64,000 bases of DNA, taken from Edwardsiella hoshinae NBRC 105699 = ATCC 33379. GTDB taxonomy: Bacteria > Pseudomonadota > Gammaproteobacteria > Enterobacterales > Enterobacteriaceae. A program made the position numbers and the translations under genes. Shown here in pieces: positions 28,788-38,508 of the stretch; within the stretch, counting starts at the first letter, position 1; every line of letters begins with the position of its first letter. The stretch lies in assembly GCF_000474215.1 (NCBI RefSeq), contig NZ_BAUC01000020.1, forward strand, positions 98,944-162,943, given 5' to 3'. The notes under the pieces are model-generated. The model was not told the origin of the DNA. It was given only the letters and a program-made list of their open reading frames with translations, and did no database searches.

Positions 28788-29249
28788 ATGAGTACGACGC
28801 CCTTTTGGCAGGAAAAGACGCTGGAACAGATGAGTGATGCCGAGTGGGAGGCGTTATGTGACGGTTGCGGCCAATGCTGCCTGCATAAGCTACAAGATGA
28901 AGACACCGATGAAATCTACTTCACGAATGTGGCCTGCAACCTTTTGAATATCAAGACCTGCCAGTGCCGCCACTATGAACGGCGTTTCGAGTATGAAGAG
29001 GATTGCATCAAGCTGACGCGGGACAACTTGCCGACTTTCGACTGGTTGCCGCCGACCTGCGCCTACCGCCTACTCAATGAAGGCGCATCCTTGCCCGTCT
29101 GGCATCCGCTGCGTACCGGCTCCAAGGCGGCGATGCATGCTGCGCGCATTTCAGTGCGTTATATCGCGGTGCGTGAGAGCGAGGTCAGTGACTGGGAAGA
29201 GCATATCCTGCGTCGGCCGTTGTGGCAGCAGGACGAGTCAACCGAATAG
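28788..29249 (+). CDS. ycgN: YcgN-family cysteine-cluster protein
   Basis: 153-residue protein with the conserved cysteine cluster [12 protein letters not shown] and later [10 protein letters not shown], of the UPF0260/YkgJ type, which suggests metal or iron-sulfur binding. Start at ATG 28788 gives [21 protein letters not shown], close to E. coli YcgN. Function is not established. Confidence 0.92.
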   Translation: MSTTPFWQEKTLEQMSDAEWEALCDGCGQCCLHKLQDEDTDEIYFTNVACNLLNIKTCQCRHYERRFEYEEDCIKLTRDNLPTFDWLPPTCAYRLLNEGASLPVWHPLRTGSKAAMHAARISVRYIAVRESEVSDWEEHILRRPLWQQDESTE

Positions 29250-29389
29250 CCGTACGCCATGAGTGCGGTTAGCGCGGCGTATGACCGCGGGCGAAAGCGG
29301 TTGTCCTCGCTCCGCCAGCTTTGTATGATGATTTAATCCGTGTCGGCGGCCGCTGCGCGGCAATCATCACAACAGAGGAGAGGGGAGCG

Positions 29390-29821
29390 ATGTATCAGAA
29401 CATTTTACTGCCGCTGGATCTGGGGGAGGAAGCGCTGACAGCGCTAGCGTTGGAGCAGGTTAAGTCCGTGATCCGTAGCGAAGAAACCCGAGTTCGTCTG
29501 ATGTATGTAGTCGTCCAGATCCCCGACTTTATCCTCAATCGTTTCAATCCTCAGACCAACCAGTTCGACGACGTGATGAGCGAGGAGCTACAGCGACGTC
29601 TACAAGCGCTGGCCGAGCAACTGCCGTTAGCGGCGGAGAATATCAGCGTCGTGGTGCGCCAGGGAGCCATCTATGATGAGATCCTAAAAGAGGCGGCGTG
29701 CATTGATGCCGATCTGATCCTGATCGGCTCGCGTCGTCCCAGCATGAAGACCTACCTGCTCGGCTCCAACGCGGCGGCGATCGTACGCCATGCACAGACT
29801 TCGGTTCTGATCGCTCGCTGA
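29390..29821 (+). CDS. Universal stress protein, UspF/UspG type
   Basis: 143-residue Usp-domain protein starting MYQNILLPLDLGEEA. The ATP-binding motif G-x2-G-x9-G(S/T) is recognisable in GSRRPSMKTYLLGSNAAAIVRHAQ, and the C-terminal TSVLIAR is as in UspF/UspG. The middle of the protein differs from both E. coli paralogues, so I give no symbol. Ribosome site GAGGAGAGGGGAG. Ends before a strong bidirectional terminator. Confidence 0.88.
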   Translation: MYQNILLPLDLGEEALTALALEQVKSVIRSEETRVRLMYVVVQIPDFILNRFNPQTNQFDDVMSEELQRRLQALAEQLPLAAENISVVVRQGAIYDEILKEAACIDADLILIGSRRPSMKTYLLGSNAAAIVRHAQTSVLIAR

Positions 29822-29846
29822 AGGCGCGGGAGACCCGTCGGCGCAT

Positions 29847-29886
29847 AAAAAAACGCCAGGCCCTGATGGGGGCTGGCGTTTTTTTA
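29847..29886. terminator. Bidirectional terminator between the usp gene and dsbB
   Basis: AAAAAAACGCCAG pairs with CTGGCGTTTTTTT around a GC-rich interior; A-run left, T-run right, between convergent genes. Confidence 0.88.
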
Positions 29887-29896
29887 TGGGGATGTC

Positions 29897-30427
29897 TTAG
29901 CGACTGAACAGCGAGCGACGCTTAGTTTTGACGAACTGGGCGACTAAAACCAGCAGCGCGACCAGCAGATAGGCGGCGAAGATGCCCACCAGCCACTGTG
30001 GCATCTCCAGCGTCAAGAACTGCCATTGACGCTCGGCACAATCGCCATTGGCGAAAAAGATCGCCGGTAACCACTTATCCAACGGCAACCATGTCGGGAA
30101 AGAGACGAAGAAATCGCAGGTGGTGAAGGGAGAGGGGTGCAACTGGATCATGGTGTGCTGCCAAGCCAACTCCAGGCCGCGATACCCACTATACAGCCAC
30201 AATAACAGCGCGGCCCAACGCAGCGGGGTTTGCGGCGCGACGGCGCCCAACAGCCCGGCACCCAAGATGCCGAACAGTGCACAGCGCTCGTAGATACACA
30301 TGACGCAGGGCTTCAACAGCATCACGTGCTGAAAATAGAGCGCGGTCAGTTCCAGTAACAGCGCTGTTAACGCCATCAGCAGCCAAGCTCCGCGCCCCTG
30401 GGAGCAACGCTTCAAAAATTGCAACAT
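29897..30427 (-). CDS. dsbB: Disulfide bond formation protein DsbB
   Basis: Inner-membrane enzyme that reoxidises periplasmic DsbA and passes electrons to quinones. 176 residues, four membrane helices. Both redox pairs are present: CVMC in [11 protein letters not shown], and the periplasmic-loop cysteines in TTCDFF and GDCAERQW. Confidence 0.97.
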   Translation of the reverse strand: MLQFLKRCSQGRGAWLLMALTALLLELTALYFQHVMLLKPCVMCIYERCALFGILGAGLLGAVAPQTPLRWAALLLWLYSGYRGLELAWQHTMIQLHPSPFTTCDFFVSFPTWLPLDKWLPAIFFANGDCAERQWQFLTLEMPQWLVGIFAAYLLVALLVLVAQFVKTKRRSLFSR

Positions 30428-30524
30428 AACTACGCTTCCATGTCACAAAAAGGTGCAGTCAGTGTAAACCATTGACTGCACACTACCAGAAAAAAATCGC
30501 CGAAATGTGTTTCCTCGCGCGTGA

Positions 30525-32099
30525 TTATAAGCCGGTGGCGAGCACCTCTTGCGCTGGCGGCAGGGTTAACAGATGCCACTGGGAGAGGAGCTGCGTCGCC
30601 GGCTCTAGGGCGAAAGTGACACACAGCAACCCGACCAGGGTCATCACGACGGTGTAAGGCAGCGCCATCCAGACCATCCGGCCATAGGAGAGGCGGATCA
30701 ACGGTGCCAGCGCGGAGGTCAGCAGGAACAGGAAAGCCGCCTGGCCGTTAGGGGTCGCCACCGACGGCAAGTTGGTCCCAGTATTGATGGCGACGGCCAG
30801 CATCTCAAACTGTTTCAGCGAGATAGCTCCTGACTCCAATGCGGCTTTGGCTTCATGAATATAGACCGTACCGACGAACACGTTATCGGAGATCGACGAG
30901 AGCAGACCGTTGAACAGATAAAACAGCGTCAGTTGGCGATCGGGCGACGCCTGAAGCACAAACTGGATCACGGGGGTGAACAGATGTTGGTCGATAATCA
31001 CCGCGACCACCGAGAAGAACACGGTGAGTAGGGCGGTGAAAGGCAGCGATTCTTGGAACGCCTTGCCGATTAGATGCTCATCGGTGACCCCGCACAGCGA
31101 GGTGACCAACACGATCACACTCAGGCCGATCAAACCGACTTCAGCCAAATGAAAGGCCAGCGCCAGCACTAACCAAACCCCGACCAATGCCTGGATCAAC
31201 AGCCGCAGTTTATCTTGGCGCGTCCGGCTGTTGCTGCTCTCTTGGTCGAAGTTACGTAAAATCTGCCGCACACGATCCGGTAATTGCGCGCCGTAGCCGA
31301 ACAGTGAGAAGCGTTCCACCAGGTAGCAGGTCAGGATGCCGCAGAAGAAGACCGGTACGGTGACTGGCGCCATGCGTAGTAGGAAAGAAACAAAATGCCA
31401 GTCGGCGTTCTTGGCGATGATCAGGTTCTGCGGTTCGCCGACCATGGTCATCACGCCGCCGAGCGCCGTCCCCACCCCGGCGTGCATCAACAGGCTACGT
31501 AGGAAGGCGCGAAACTGATCCAGCGCCTCGCGCTTGGCGCTGTCGGTCAATTGGCTATCGTCGCTCAGGGCCACATTGCTCCCACCACCGGAGGCGACCT
31601 GATGATAAATACCGTAAAAACCGATGGCCACGCTGATCACCACCGCGATCACCGTCAAGGCATCGAGGAAGGCGGACAGGAACGCGGCCGCCAGGCAGAA
31701 GGCCAACGATAGCGCAATCTTGGAACGGATGTTGAGCAGTAGCTTAGTGAAGACGAACAGCAGCAACTGCTTCATAAAATAGATCCCGGCCACCATAAAG
31801 ATCAGCAGCAGCAAGACCTCCAGGTTGGCCGCTACCTCATGGGCGATCTTCTCTGGGCTGGTCATGCCGATAAACACGGCTTCCAGCGCCAGCAAGCCGC
31901 CGGGTTGCAGCGGGTAGCACTTGAGCGCCATCGCCAGGGTAAAGATGAACTCGACGACCAATAGCCAGCCGGCGCAGAACGGGCTGATAGCGAAGACCAG
32001 CGGATTGATAAGCAGGAATACCAGAATGGCCACCTTGTACCATCCCGGCGCATTACCGAGGAAGTTCTTGGCGAAGGCCTGGGTATATGTGATTGTCAT
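30525..32099 (-). CDS. nhaB: Na+/H+ antiporter NhaB
   Basis: 524-residue sodium/proton antiporter with about 12 membrane segments; matches E. coli NhaB along its length ([64 protein letters not shown]). As in E. coli it precedes fadR in divergent orientation, but here a 93-codon gene sits between them. Confidence 0.96.
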   Translation of the reverse strand: MTITYTQAFAKNFLGNAPGWYKVAILVFLLINPLVFAISPFCAGWLLVVEFIFTLAMALKCYPLQPGGLLALEAVFIGMTSPEKIAHEVAANLEVLLLLIFMVAGIYFMKQLLLFVFTKLLLNIRSKIALSLAFCLAAAFLSAFLDALTVIAVVISVAIGFYGIYHQVASGGGSNVALSDDSQLTDSAKREALDQFRAFLRSLLMHAGVGTALGGVMTMVGEPQNLIIAKNADWHFVSFLLRMAPVTVPVFFCGILTCYLVERFSLFGYGAQLPDRVRQILRNFDQESSNSRTRQDKLRLLIQALVGVWLVLALAFHLAEVGLIGLSVIVLVTSLCGVTDEHLIGKAFQESLPFTALLTVFFSVVAVIIDQHLFTPVIQFVLQASPDRQLTLFYLFNGLLSSISDNVFVGTVYIHEAKAALESGAISLKQFEMLAVAINTGTNLPSVATPNGQAAFLFLLTSALAPLIRLSYGRMVWMALPYTVVMTLVGLLCVTFALEPATQLLSQWHLLTLPPAQEVLATGL

Positions 32100-32703
32100 A
32101 ACGTCGTTAAACCTAATTTCTTATGAGATTTGCCGGTATCGGTCGCGCTCCCGGACAGCGCAATGGCGCATATCTTCGCGGAGAAATGATTAGACTATAC
32201 TCCTTTCACCCTAGGTAGCCAATCGCGCTTCCGATATAACCTGTTGTAAATCATTTAATTATTAGTGGATTACTGCAATCCCTTACCTGAAACACGGCAC
32301 CATCCCCGGCCGGCTCAGCGGGGCGCGGCGGCGCGCACCCAGCGATGAGGGCCAAGCTTGCCGATTTTAGCGCTCGCCTGCAATGGGTGCGGAGTGAAAT
32401 GGGTAAGGAAAGCGGTTAGAAACTTGAATCGCCAGATAAACGACCAGTATTAGTCGCTTTTTTGGCACGCCTCGTTACGGGGCAGGTATCCGCGTCGTGC
32501 GAATACTATGATATGTCACACTCGACGCAGGGACTGAGCCGCACTTGATGCCGATGCGGGGCGTAGCGGTGGGGCCGCCACGTTCAGTCCAGCGCGTGCA
32601 GGGGAAGCGCGCGCCGATGGCGCGAACCAGCACCCGCGGCCATATCCGGTTTAGGGGCTGTGCCTTACTCGCAGCTCGCCGATGCGAGAGCGTAACGGCG
32701 GCA
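32100..32703. other. Gene-poor gap between nhaB and the Fur-linked small gene
   Basis: 604 bases with no supported gene. The left third (to about 32280) is AT-rich and should hold the nhaB promoter; it includes the small palindrome GGATTGCAGTAATCC (read on the minus strand, ending near 32269). The rest is GC-rich with only arginine-rich shadow frames. CGAC/GTCG followed by CTTTTTT near 32440-32463 is a weak terminator shape on the plus strand. Confidence 0.5.
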
Positions 32704-32985
32704 TCAACGGAGATCGCCCAGCGCGATGCGCGGGGCAGGTAGCACGATATCGAGTTGACCGATGGGCGGTATGGCTGAGGGGGGCGGCGTCAAGGTGCCA
32801 AGGCGTGGCAGCGCCGCCTCGTCGGGTACGGTGAGGGGCCAGGACTGGCGATCGTAGCGCGGTTCGGCGCGCGGAGGACGCCGTTGCCAAAAGCGCGGTA
32901 GACCCGCATCGATAAACAGCGTGACCAGGAGAGCCGTCCCACTTACGGCGGCGGCGCCGGTAATGGCGATTCCCATCAGATCCAT
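32704..32985 (-). CDS. Small membrane protein behind a Fur box, unknown function
   Basis: A 93-residue protein that I do not recognise. One N-terminal membrane helix (GIAITGAAAVSGTALLVTLFID, about residues 5-26) is followed by a basic patch (RFWQRRPPRAEPR) and a Pro/Leu-rich soluble tail (TLTPPPSAIPPIGQLDIVLPAP). The positive residues after the helix put the tail in the cytoplasm by the positive-inside rule. Two starts are possible: ATG 32985 with GAGG nine bases upstream, or ATG 32976 with AAGGA ten bases upstream. A good promoter with an embedded Fur box lies just upstream, which argues that the frame is a real, iron-repressed gene. Confidence 0.6.
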   Translation of the reverse strand: MDLMGIAITGAAAVSGTALLVTLFIDAGLPRFWQRRPPRAEPRYDRQSWPLTVPDEAALPRLGTLTPPPSAIPPIGQLDIVLPAPRIALGDLR

Positions 32986-33013
32986 ATCCTTAATCCTCGC
33001 ACCATCATTAAAT

Positions 33014-33032
33014 GATAATTATTTTCATTATA
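33014..33032. promoter_or_regulatory. Fur box and promoter of the small membrane protein gene
   Basis: GATAATTATTTTCATTATA agrees with the GATAATGATAATCATTATC Fur consensus at most positions. On the minus strand a perfect TATAAT -10 (33027-33032) lies inside it, with TTGGCT 16 bases further upstream as -35. Bound Fe-Fur would cover the promoter. Confidence 0.75.
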
Positions 33033-33183
33033 CAGCCATTCTGCCTCCAGCCAAGTCAACATCGGTGTATTTTGCCGCCGCGATCACGCGTAAGGGGGGG
33101 AACGAGAGCGCAGCGATGCCCTGTGCTGTCGCTCACACTGTTTCGCGCTTTCCTGCCTCCTGGTGCTATATCCGTGGGAGGCC

Positions 33184-33200
33184 ATCTGGTATGATGAGCG
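33184..33200. promoter_or_regulatory. FadR operator overlapping the fadR promoter
   Basis: ATCTGGTATGATGAGCG has a perfect ATCTGGT left half and resembles the FadR site I recall for E. coli fadD (AGCTGGTATGATGAGTT). It contains TGGTATGAT, an extended -10. It lies 40 bases upstream of fadR, which suggests autoregulation. Confidence 0.6.
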
Positions 33201-33240
33201 CCATAGTTTTTGCTTATTGTCGTGACGGAACGTTAACAAC

Positions 33241-33960
33241 ATGGTTATTAAGGCGCAGAGTCCAGCTGGTTTTGCGGAAGAGTATCTTATTGAGAGTATT
33301 TGGAATAATCGCTTTCCTCCCGGCTCCATCCTCCCAGCAGAACGTGAATTATCTGAGCTGATCGGTGTCACCCGCACGACTCTGCGTGAAGTATTACAGC
33401 GTCTGGCGCGTGATGGCTGGCTGACGATCCAGCACGGCAAACCGACCAAGGTGAATAATTTTTGGGAAACCTCCGGGTTGAATATCCTGGAAACCTTGGC
33501 GCGTCTGGATCATGACAGTGTGCCGCAACTGATCGACAACGTATTGGCGGTGCGAACCAATATCGCAGCAATCTTCATTCGCACCGCGGTGCGCCAGCAT
33601 CCCGATAAGGTGCAGAGTATCGTGGCCGAGGCACCGACGGTGGAGGACAGCGCCGAGGCGTTCGCCGCCCTAGACTACCGTATCTTTCGCGCCCTGGCCT
33701 TCGCGTGCGGCAACCCGATCTACGGCCTGATCCTGAATGGTCTGAAGGGGCTGTATACCCGAGTCGGGCGTTACTATTTCTCTAATCCGCAGGCACGCCG
33801 TCTGGCGTTGGCCTTCTATGCCCGTCTCGGCGAGTTGGCCGCGGCCCATCAACACGAGCAGGTGATGGACTTCGTGCGTAACTACGGTAAAGAGAGTGGT
33901 GCTATCTGGCATAGCATGCAGAGCGGCATTCCCCGAGATTTGGCCGAGGGGCGTGGCTAA
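33241..33960 (+). CDS. fadR: Fatty acid metabolism regulator FadR
   Basis: GntR-family regulator that represses beta-oxidation genes and activates fabA/fabB until it binds long-chain acyl-CoA. 239 residues, as in E. coli. The winged-helix domain ([37 protein letters not shown]) is almost identical; the acyl-CoA-binding C-terminal domain ([24 protein letters not shown]) is complete. FadD, encoded at 22533-24212, makes its effector. Confidence 0.97.
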   Translation: MVIKAQSPAGFAEEYLIESIWNNRFPPGSILPAERELSELIGVTRTTLREVLQRLARDGWLTIQHGKPTKVNNFWETSGLNILETLARLDHDSVPQLIDNVLAVRTNIAAIFIRTAVRQHPDKVQSIVAEAPTVEDSAEAFAALDYRIFRALAFACGNPIYGLILNGLKGLYTRVGRYYFSNPQARRLALAFYARLGELAAAHQHEQVMDFVRNYGKESGAIWHSMQSGIPRDLAEGRG

Positions 33961-34023
33961 GCGTAGAGGCCGTGTTGGCATAGTGGAGTAGTGGCTTCAG
34001 GGGCGTCTCGGCGCCCCTGTGTG

Positions 34024-35559
34024 TTATAGGCCAGTGGGGTGTGGCGGGCAGCGCTCCAACAGCTCGACGCCGCCGTCCGGGTTGAGCTGCTCTAGATAGA
34101 CATCGAAGCCCCACAACCGTTGTAGATGCTTGAGTACCGCGCGACGGCTATTCCCCTCCAGCGGAATGCGATTGTGAGGAATATAGCGCAGGGTCAACGA
34201 ACGGTCACCGCGCAGCGCGACGTTCCACACCTGAATGTTTGGCTCCAGATTACTCAGATTATACTGGGCGGAAAGACGTTCGCGCAGGCGTCGGTAACCG
34301 TCCTCATTATGGATCGCCTCGATCTCCAGATAGTTGTTGCGATCGTCGTCTTGCACGCAGAATAGGCGAAACTCGCGCATCAGACGTGGCGAGAGAAACT
34401 GGCTGATAAAGCTCTCATCCTTGAAGTCGCGCATGGCGAAGTGCAATGTTTCCAGCCAATCGCGCCCGGCGATGTCGGGGAACCATTCACGATCTTCCGT
34501 CGTCGGTTGTTGGCAGATACGCTTAATATCTTGATACATGGCGAAACCCAGCGCATAGGGATTGATGCCGCTATAGTAGGGGCTGTTATAGGCGGGCTGG
34601 GCGATGACATTAGTATGACTATGCAGAAACTCCAGCATAAAGCGGTCGCTGACCTTCCCCTCGTCATATAAATGATTGAGAATGGTGTAGTGCCAGAAAG
34701 TGGCCCATCCCTCGTTCATGACTTGAGTCTGTTTTTGCGGATAAAAATACTGGCTGATCTTACGCACGATGCGCACGATCTCGCGCTGCCAGGGCTCCAA
34801 TAGCGGCGCGTTCTTCTCGATAAAATACAGAATGTTTTCTTGCGGTTCGCTGGGGAAGCGCGTCGCTTGGCGATCGGGGATGCCGACTTCACGGCGAGGC
34901 AGGGTTCGCCACAGATCGTTGACTTGGCTTTGCAGGTAGGCTTCGCGCGCCTGCTGGCGGGCACGCTCTTCGTCCAACGAGATCTTTTGTGGGCGTTTGT
35001 AGCGATCCACGCCATAGTTCATCAGGGCATGGCTGGAGTCGAGGATCTTCTCTACCTCTTCTACACCGTAACGCTCTTCGCACTGGCGGATGTAGTTACG
35101 GGCGAATAGCAGGTAGTCGATGATCGAGCCGGCGTCGGTCCAGGTACGGAACAGGTAGTTGTTCTTGAAAAACGAGTTGTGGCCATAACAGGCATGAGCC
35201 ATAACTAATGCCTGCAAGGTGATGGAATTCTCTTCCATCAGATAGGCGATGCAGGGATTAGCGTTGATCACGATCTCGTAGGCCAGCCCCTGTTGCCCTT
35301 GTTTATAGCGGCGTTCCGTCTCAATGAACTTCTTGCCGAAGGACCAGTGCGCATAGTTGATGGGCATGCCGATGCTGGAGTAGGCATCCATCATCTGCTC
35401 GGCGGTAATGATCTCGATCTGGTGTGGGTAGGTCGTCAGGCGATAGTGTTTGGCGACGCGATCGATCTCCGTCAGGTAGGTCTGCAATAACGGAAACGTC
35501 CAGTCCGGGCCATCACTCAGGCACCGGCTGCTGCGGGATCCCGCGGTTGATATGGCCAT
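34024..35559 (-). CDS. ycgB: SpoVR-family protein YcgB
   Basis: 511-residue protein, close to E. coli YcgB (LSDGPDWTF start region, MPINYAHWSFGKKFIETE, GYDRYKRPQK-like GVDRYKRPQKIS, ENILYFIEKNAPLLEPWQREI, QVMNEGWATFWHYTILN). The SpoVR family usually travels with the YeaG kinase and YeaH genes and is linked to stationary-phase stress and nitrogen starvation; no activity is established. The HExxH-like arrangement in NEGWATFWHYTI has been noted as metal-site-like, but that is speculation. Here yeaGH are 6.4 kb away on the same strand. Confidence 0.94.
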   Translation of the reverse strand: MAISTAGSRSSRCLSDGPDWTFPLLQTYLTEIDRVAKHYRLTTYPHQIEIITAEQMMDAYSSIGMPINYAHWSFGKKFIETERRYKQGQQGLAYEIVINANPCIAYLMEENSITLQALVMAHACYGHNSFFKNNYLFRTWTDAGSIIDYLLFARNYIRQCEERYGVEEVEKILDSSHALMNYGVDRYKRPQKISLDEERARQQAREAYLQSQVNDLWRTLPRREVGIPDRQATRFPSEPQENILYFIEKNAPLLEPWQREIVRIVRKISQYFYPQKQTQVMNEGWATFWHYTILNHLYDEGKVSDRFMLEFLHSHTNVIAQPAYNSPYYSGINPYALGFAMYQDIKRICQQPTTEDREWFPDIAGRDWLETLHFAMRDFKDESFISQFLSPRLMREFRLFCVQDDDRNNYLEIEAIHNEDGYRRLRERLSAQYNLSNLEPNIQVWNVALRGDRSLTLRYIPHNRIPLEGNSRRAVLKHLQRLWGFDVYLEQLNPDGGVELLERCPPHPTGL

Positions 35560-35791
35560 CGCACACCTCCCTTAAGTCGTTGTATGGACTGCGGCACGCC
35601 GTCCTGATACAAGCGTAGTCTACGGGAGTGAAACCTGCCGCCATCGAGATGTAACGTGCGAGCGCACCGGACGAGGGTCGAGCTAATGGGCGGACGGAAG
35701 GGGACGGGAAGGATGACGGAGAAAGGGTATACGGAACGTCCGGCGTCCTCATCCGGCACCGCAACGCGGGGGAGAGGACGCCGGTGGAAAA

Positions 35792-36007
35792 TCAGACGTC
35801 GCTGCGCGCGATGGTCTCGTCGCCCCAATAGAGTTGATCCTTGTCCGTCTTGGCGAAGGCCAAAGGCAGAACCTCATCGTTTCCTTCTTCCCAAATCTGT
35901 TGGGCCAGGGCTTCGTCATCGTGGGCGATTTCGAAGATGGCTTCGGCGATTTCTAAAGAGGTTTCACGCACGCGTGCCCATTCGGCAATGTGATGCGGCT
36001 TGGTCAT
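35792..36007 (-). CDS. yccJ: YccJ-family small acidic protein
   Basis: A 71-residue protein similar to E. coli Ycc[37 protein letters not shown] and [17 protein letters not shown]. The ribosome site AAGGAG is strong. YccJ has no known biochemical role; in E. coli it lies beside wrbA and agp, so its place beside the SpoVR gene is different here. Confidence 0.85.
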   Translation of the reverse strand: MTKPHHIAEWARVRETSLEIAEAIFEIAHDDEALAQQIWEEGNDEVLPLAFAKTDKDQLYWGDETIARSDV

Positions 36008-36198
36008 AAAAGGTCTCCTTGAAAATGATCGCGGTTACGGGGACGCGAACGATGCTCGTTACGCTGATCGGTTAACGCTACCCGTCCTGCTTTCACCATA
36101 ACGCAGCCTAAGCGGCGACGCCAGTACCTTATGTTGCCGTATGTTGCTAGGCTTGGACGCTAGCCAGACGCGGGAACCTAGCTGGCGCGATTGGCGTC

Positions 36199-36456
36199 TT
36201 AGGCGAGTTCGCCGCGAGCCGGCTGATCGCCCAGCAATCGATCCAATGCGCTGAGCAACAACGTCCGACGTTGTTGGCAGGATTCGTTGCGGGCCGTGCG
36301 TGCGATGGCATGAATCAAATCCCCATAAATGATGTCACCATCGCGTTCGATAAGCGCGCTGACGGTTTCACCGATCAGGCGAGATACTTCATGGTCGAAA
36401 TGCACGGTATCATGAAGGTGAATGCCGTGCTCGGGCAGTTCAGTGAGAGTACTCAT
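36199..36456 (-). CDS. YmgB/AriR-like small regulatory protein
   Basis: 85 residues from MSTLTELPEHGIHL, with GGGAAAG upstream; an in-frame ATG at 36480 lacks a ribosome site. The second half (EVSRLIGETVSALIERDGDI, then YGDLIHAIARTARNESC, then RRTLLLSALDRLLG) has the helical pattern of the YmgB/AriR family, which links biofilm formation and acid resistance in E. coli. The match is by eye and distant. Confidence 0.6.
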   Translation of the reverse strand: MSTLTELPEHGIHLHDTVHFDHEVSRLIGETVSALIERDGDIIYGDLIHAIARTARNESCQQRRTLLLSALDRLLGDQPARGELA

Positions 36457-37089
36457 GGTGTCTTTCCCTTGGTGTTGCAATAAATGACCCGGCGAGCGGT
36501 ATCGATTAACAAGCGAGTAAATAAGATGGCTGAATTAATTAGTCGACTATGTTTATAATTAATAACACTAGCATCTTTTGCCAATGATACCTATTTTGAC
36601 GGGCCGAGGATGTCATGTGTTGTGGCTTACTTCACAGTTAGTCGTTTTGTTTTACGCGAAGGCAGCGAAATTGGCCCATATCAGGGATGCTGTCGGAGCG
36701 GCGGCGCGTATTCGACGTCTACCGTAGCGGGATATCCTGTGCCGTTACCTCTGCTAATCATAAGTATGAGTTACCTTTTGTTCTGTATCTCGCGTGGTGT
36801 CGCCGCCATATCATGGAGGCCATTCTCCTTGCGGCATCTCGCTTGTTGATCACCCGTTATCGCCTTAGGCCTCGGCTGAGGGAGAGTTATCGGCGTGAAT
36901 TGCCATGAGCCTGGTCATTATTTTGCTAACACAGCGAGCGAGAAATAGTGATAAATATAACAATCGCATGGTTAAGTTAAAATATAACACTAAAATAAAT
37001 GATTTATTTGGTGATCTGTTTCAATAATCAGGCAAATCGCAGGTTATATTATTCCCGCTCCTAAAAATGGATATTCAAGGGGGGCGGCA
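36457..37089. other. AT-rich gene-poor gap before the M18 aminopeptidase
   Basis: 633 bases with no gene I can support. Parts (36520-36600 and 36920-37080) are strongly AT-rich against the GC-rich background. Two short overlapping frames at 36610-36849 and 36687-36908 have no clear ribosome site; the second ends in an Arg-rich helix. The 3-prime part should carry the promoter for the downstream operon. Confidence 0.5.
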
Positions 37090-38508
37090 ATGGATGACTA
37101 TTTATCTTCTGAATATATAGACCAGGTGGAATTATTTTGTAAGGGATATAAAGCCTTTCTCAATCGAGCTAAAACCGAGCGGGAGTGTATTCGCGTGATT
37201 CGCGATGAGGCGAACCGACAAGGGTTTACTCCTTTAGTGGCCACGGAGACGCTGGTGGCCGGGGGAAAATATTATTGTAGTAATCGCAATAAGAGCATGG
37301 CGTTGATCGTCATGGGGCGTGCGCCCTTAAGCCAGGGGGTGCGTATTATTGCCGCACACTGTGACGCGCCGCGTCTCGATCTGAAGCCGAACCCGCTCCA
37401 TGAGGCGCAGGGATTGGCGCTGATGCGTACCCATTATTACGGTGGGATCAAGAAGTACCAGTGGGGGGCCAGACCATTGGCGTTGCATGGCGTGGTCTTC
37501 ACCCGGCAACATGGGCGTATCGAGCTAGCCTTGGGGGAGCGGGACGACCAGCCGGTGTTCGCCATTCCCGATCTATTGCCGCATTTGGATGCGAAGATCC
37601 AGCGTAAGCGCCCGGGCGATGAGCTATTAAAGGGGGAAGAGTTGCAGATCCTGGTGGGAAGCCTCCCCTTAGCCGACTTGGCAGAAGAGACCAAGGCGCG
37701 GGTTAAGCACCAGATCTTGGCGTGTTTGCAGCGTGACTATGCGCTAGAAGAGGCCGACTTCCTGCGCGCCGAGCTGGCGCTGGTGCCAGCCGGCGACAGC
37801 CGCGATGTCGGCTTCGATGGCTCGCTGCTCGGCGGCTATGGTCAAGATGACCGAGTGTGTGTCTATACAGCATGGCAGGCATTGCTGGCCTGTGCGCAAC
37901 CGGAACAGACTCTACTTTGTCTGTTCTTGGATAAAGAGGAGACCGGATCGGCGGGGGCTACCGGGATGCAGTCCGATTTCTTCCCCTGGGTGATTGAGAT
38001 GTTGTTGCAGCGTACCCCCGGGGCGGCAGTTAGCCAATTGCGTCAGTGTCTCTGGCACTCTTACGCCCTGTCGGCGGATGTGGTGCCGGCGCTCGACCCG
38101 CTGTTTCCCGAGGTTCATGACGCCGATAACGCCGCTCGCTTAGGCGGGGGAATGGTGTTGAGTAAATACACCGGGGCGGGAGGGAAGAACTTGACCAACG
38201 ATGCCGATGCCGAATACCTTGCCCTGTTGCAACAGATGTTGGATCGTCACGCCTTACGCTGGCAGAACGGTTTGTTAGGTAAGGTCGATGAGGGTGGGGG
38301 AGGCACTATCGCCCGCTTCCTCGCCCAGCATGGCCCCTGCGTCGTCGACGCTGGCGTGCCCTTGCTCTCCATGCACTCGCCGTTTGAGATCAGCGCCAAG
38401 TCCGACATCTGGCAAGCCTTCCAAGGATATCGTCACTTTTTCGCCGCCACCTTTCCCTGTCCGTCACATCTGTACGATGAGGAGAGGATGCTGGGAGGTG
38501 CCTCATGA
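37090..38508 (+). CDS. M18-family aminopeptidase
   Basis: 472-residue zinc aminopeptidase of the M18 (aspartyl aminopeptidase/AMP1) family. Metal-binding and catalytic motifs are all visible: AAHCDAPRLDLKP near residues 93-105, LDKEETGSAGATG near 280-292, HSYALSADVVPALDP near 320, and the C-terminal PLLSMHSPFEISAKSDIW with the last metal His. It should remove N-terminal residues from short peptides in the cytoplasm; the exact residue preference cannot be read. GGGGCGG-type ribosome site. It overlaps the following transporter gene by four bases (ATGA), so uptake and hydrolysis are probably coupled. Confidence 0.9.
   Translation: MDDYLSSEYIDQVELFCKGYKAFLNRAKTERECIRVIRDEANRQGFTPLVATETLVAGGKYYCSNRNKSMALIVMGRAPLSQGVRIIAAHCDAPRLDLKPNPLHEAQGLALMRTHYYGGIKKYQWGARPLALHGVVFTRQHGRIELALGERDDQPVFAIPDLLPHLDAKIQRKRPGDELLKGEELQILVGSLPLADLAEETKARVKHQILACLQRDYALEEADFLRAELALVPAGDSRDVGFDGSLLGGYGQDDRVCVYTAWQALLACAQPEQTLLCLFLDKEETGSAGATGMQSDFFPWVIEMLLQRTPGAAVSQLRQCLWHSYALSADVVPALDPLFPEVHDADNAARLGGGMVLSKYTGAGGKNLTNDADAEYLALLQQMLDRHALRWQNGLLGKVDEGGGGTIARFLAQHGPCVVDAGVPLLSMHSPFEISAKSDIWQAFQGYRHFFAATFPCPSHLYDEERMLGGAS

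Noticed and set aside
32545..32742. 65-codon frame in the nhaB upstream gap
   Set aside because: Arg-rich, no ribosome site, and overlaps the end of the Fur-linked gene on the other strand.
36687..36908. 73-codon frame ending in an Arg-rich helix, briefly considered a DUF1127-like small protein
   Set aside because: No ribosome site, no recognisable motif, and an overlapping frame of similar length is also open.
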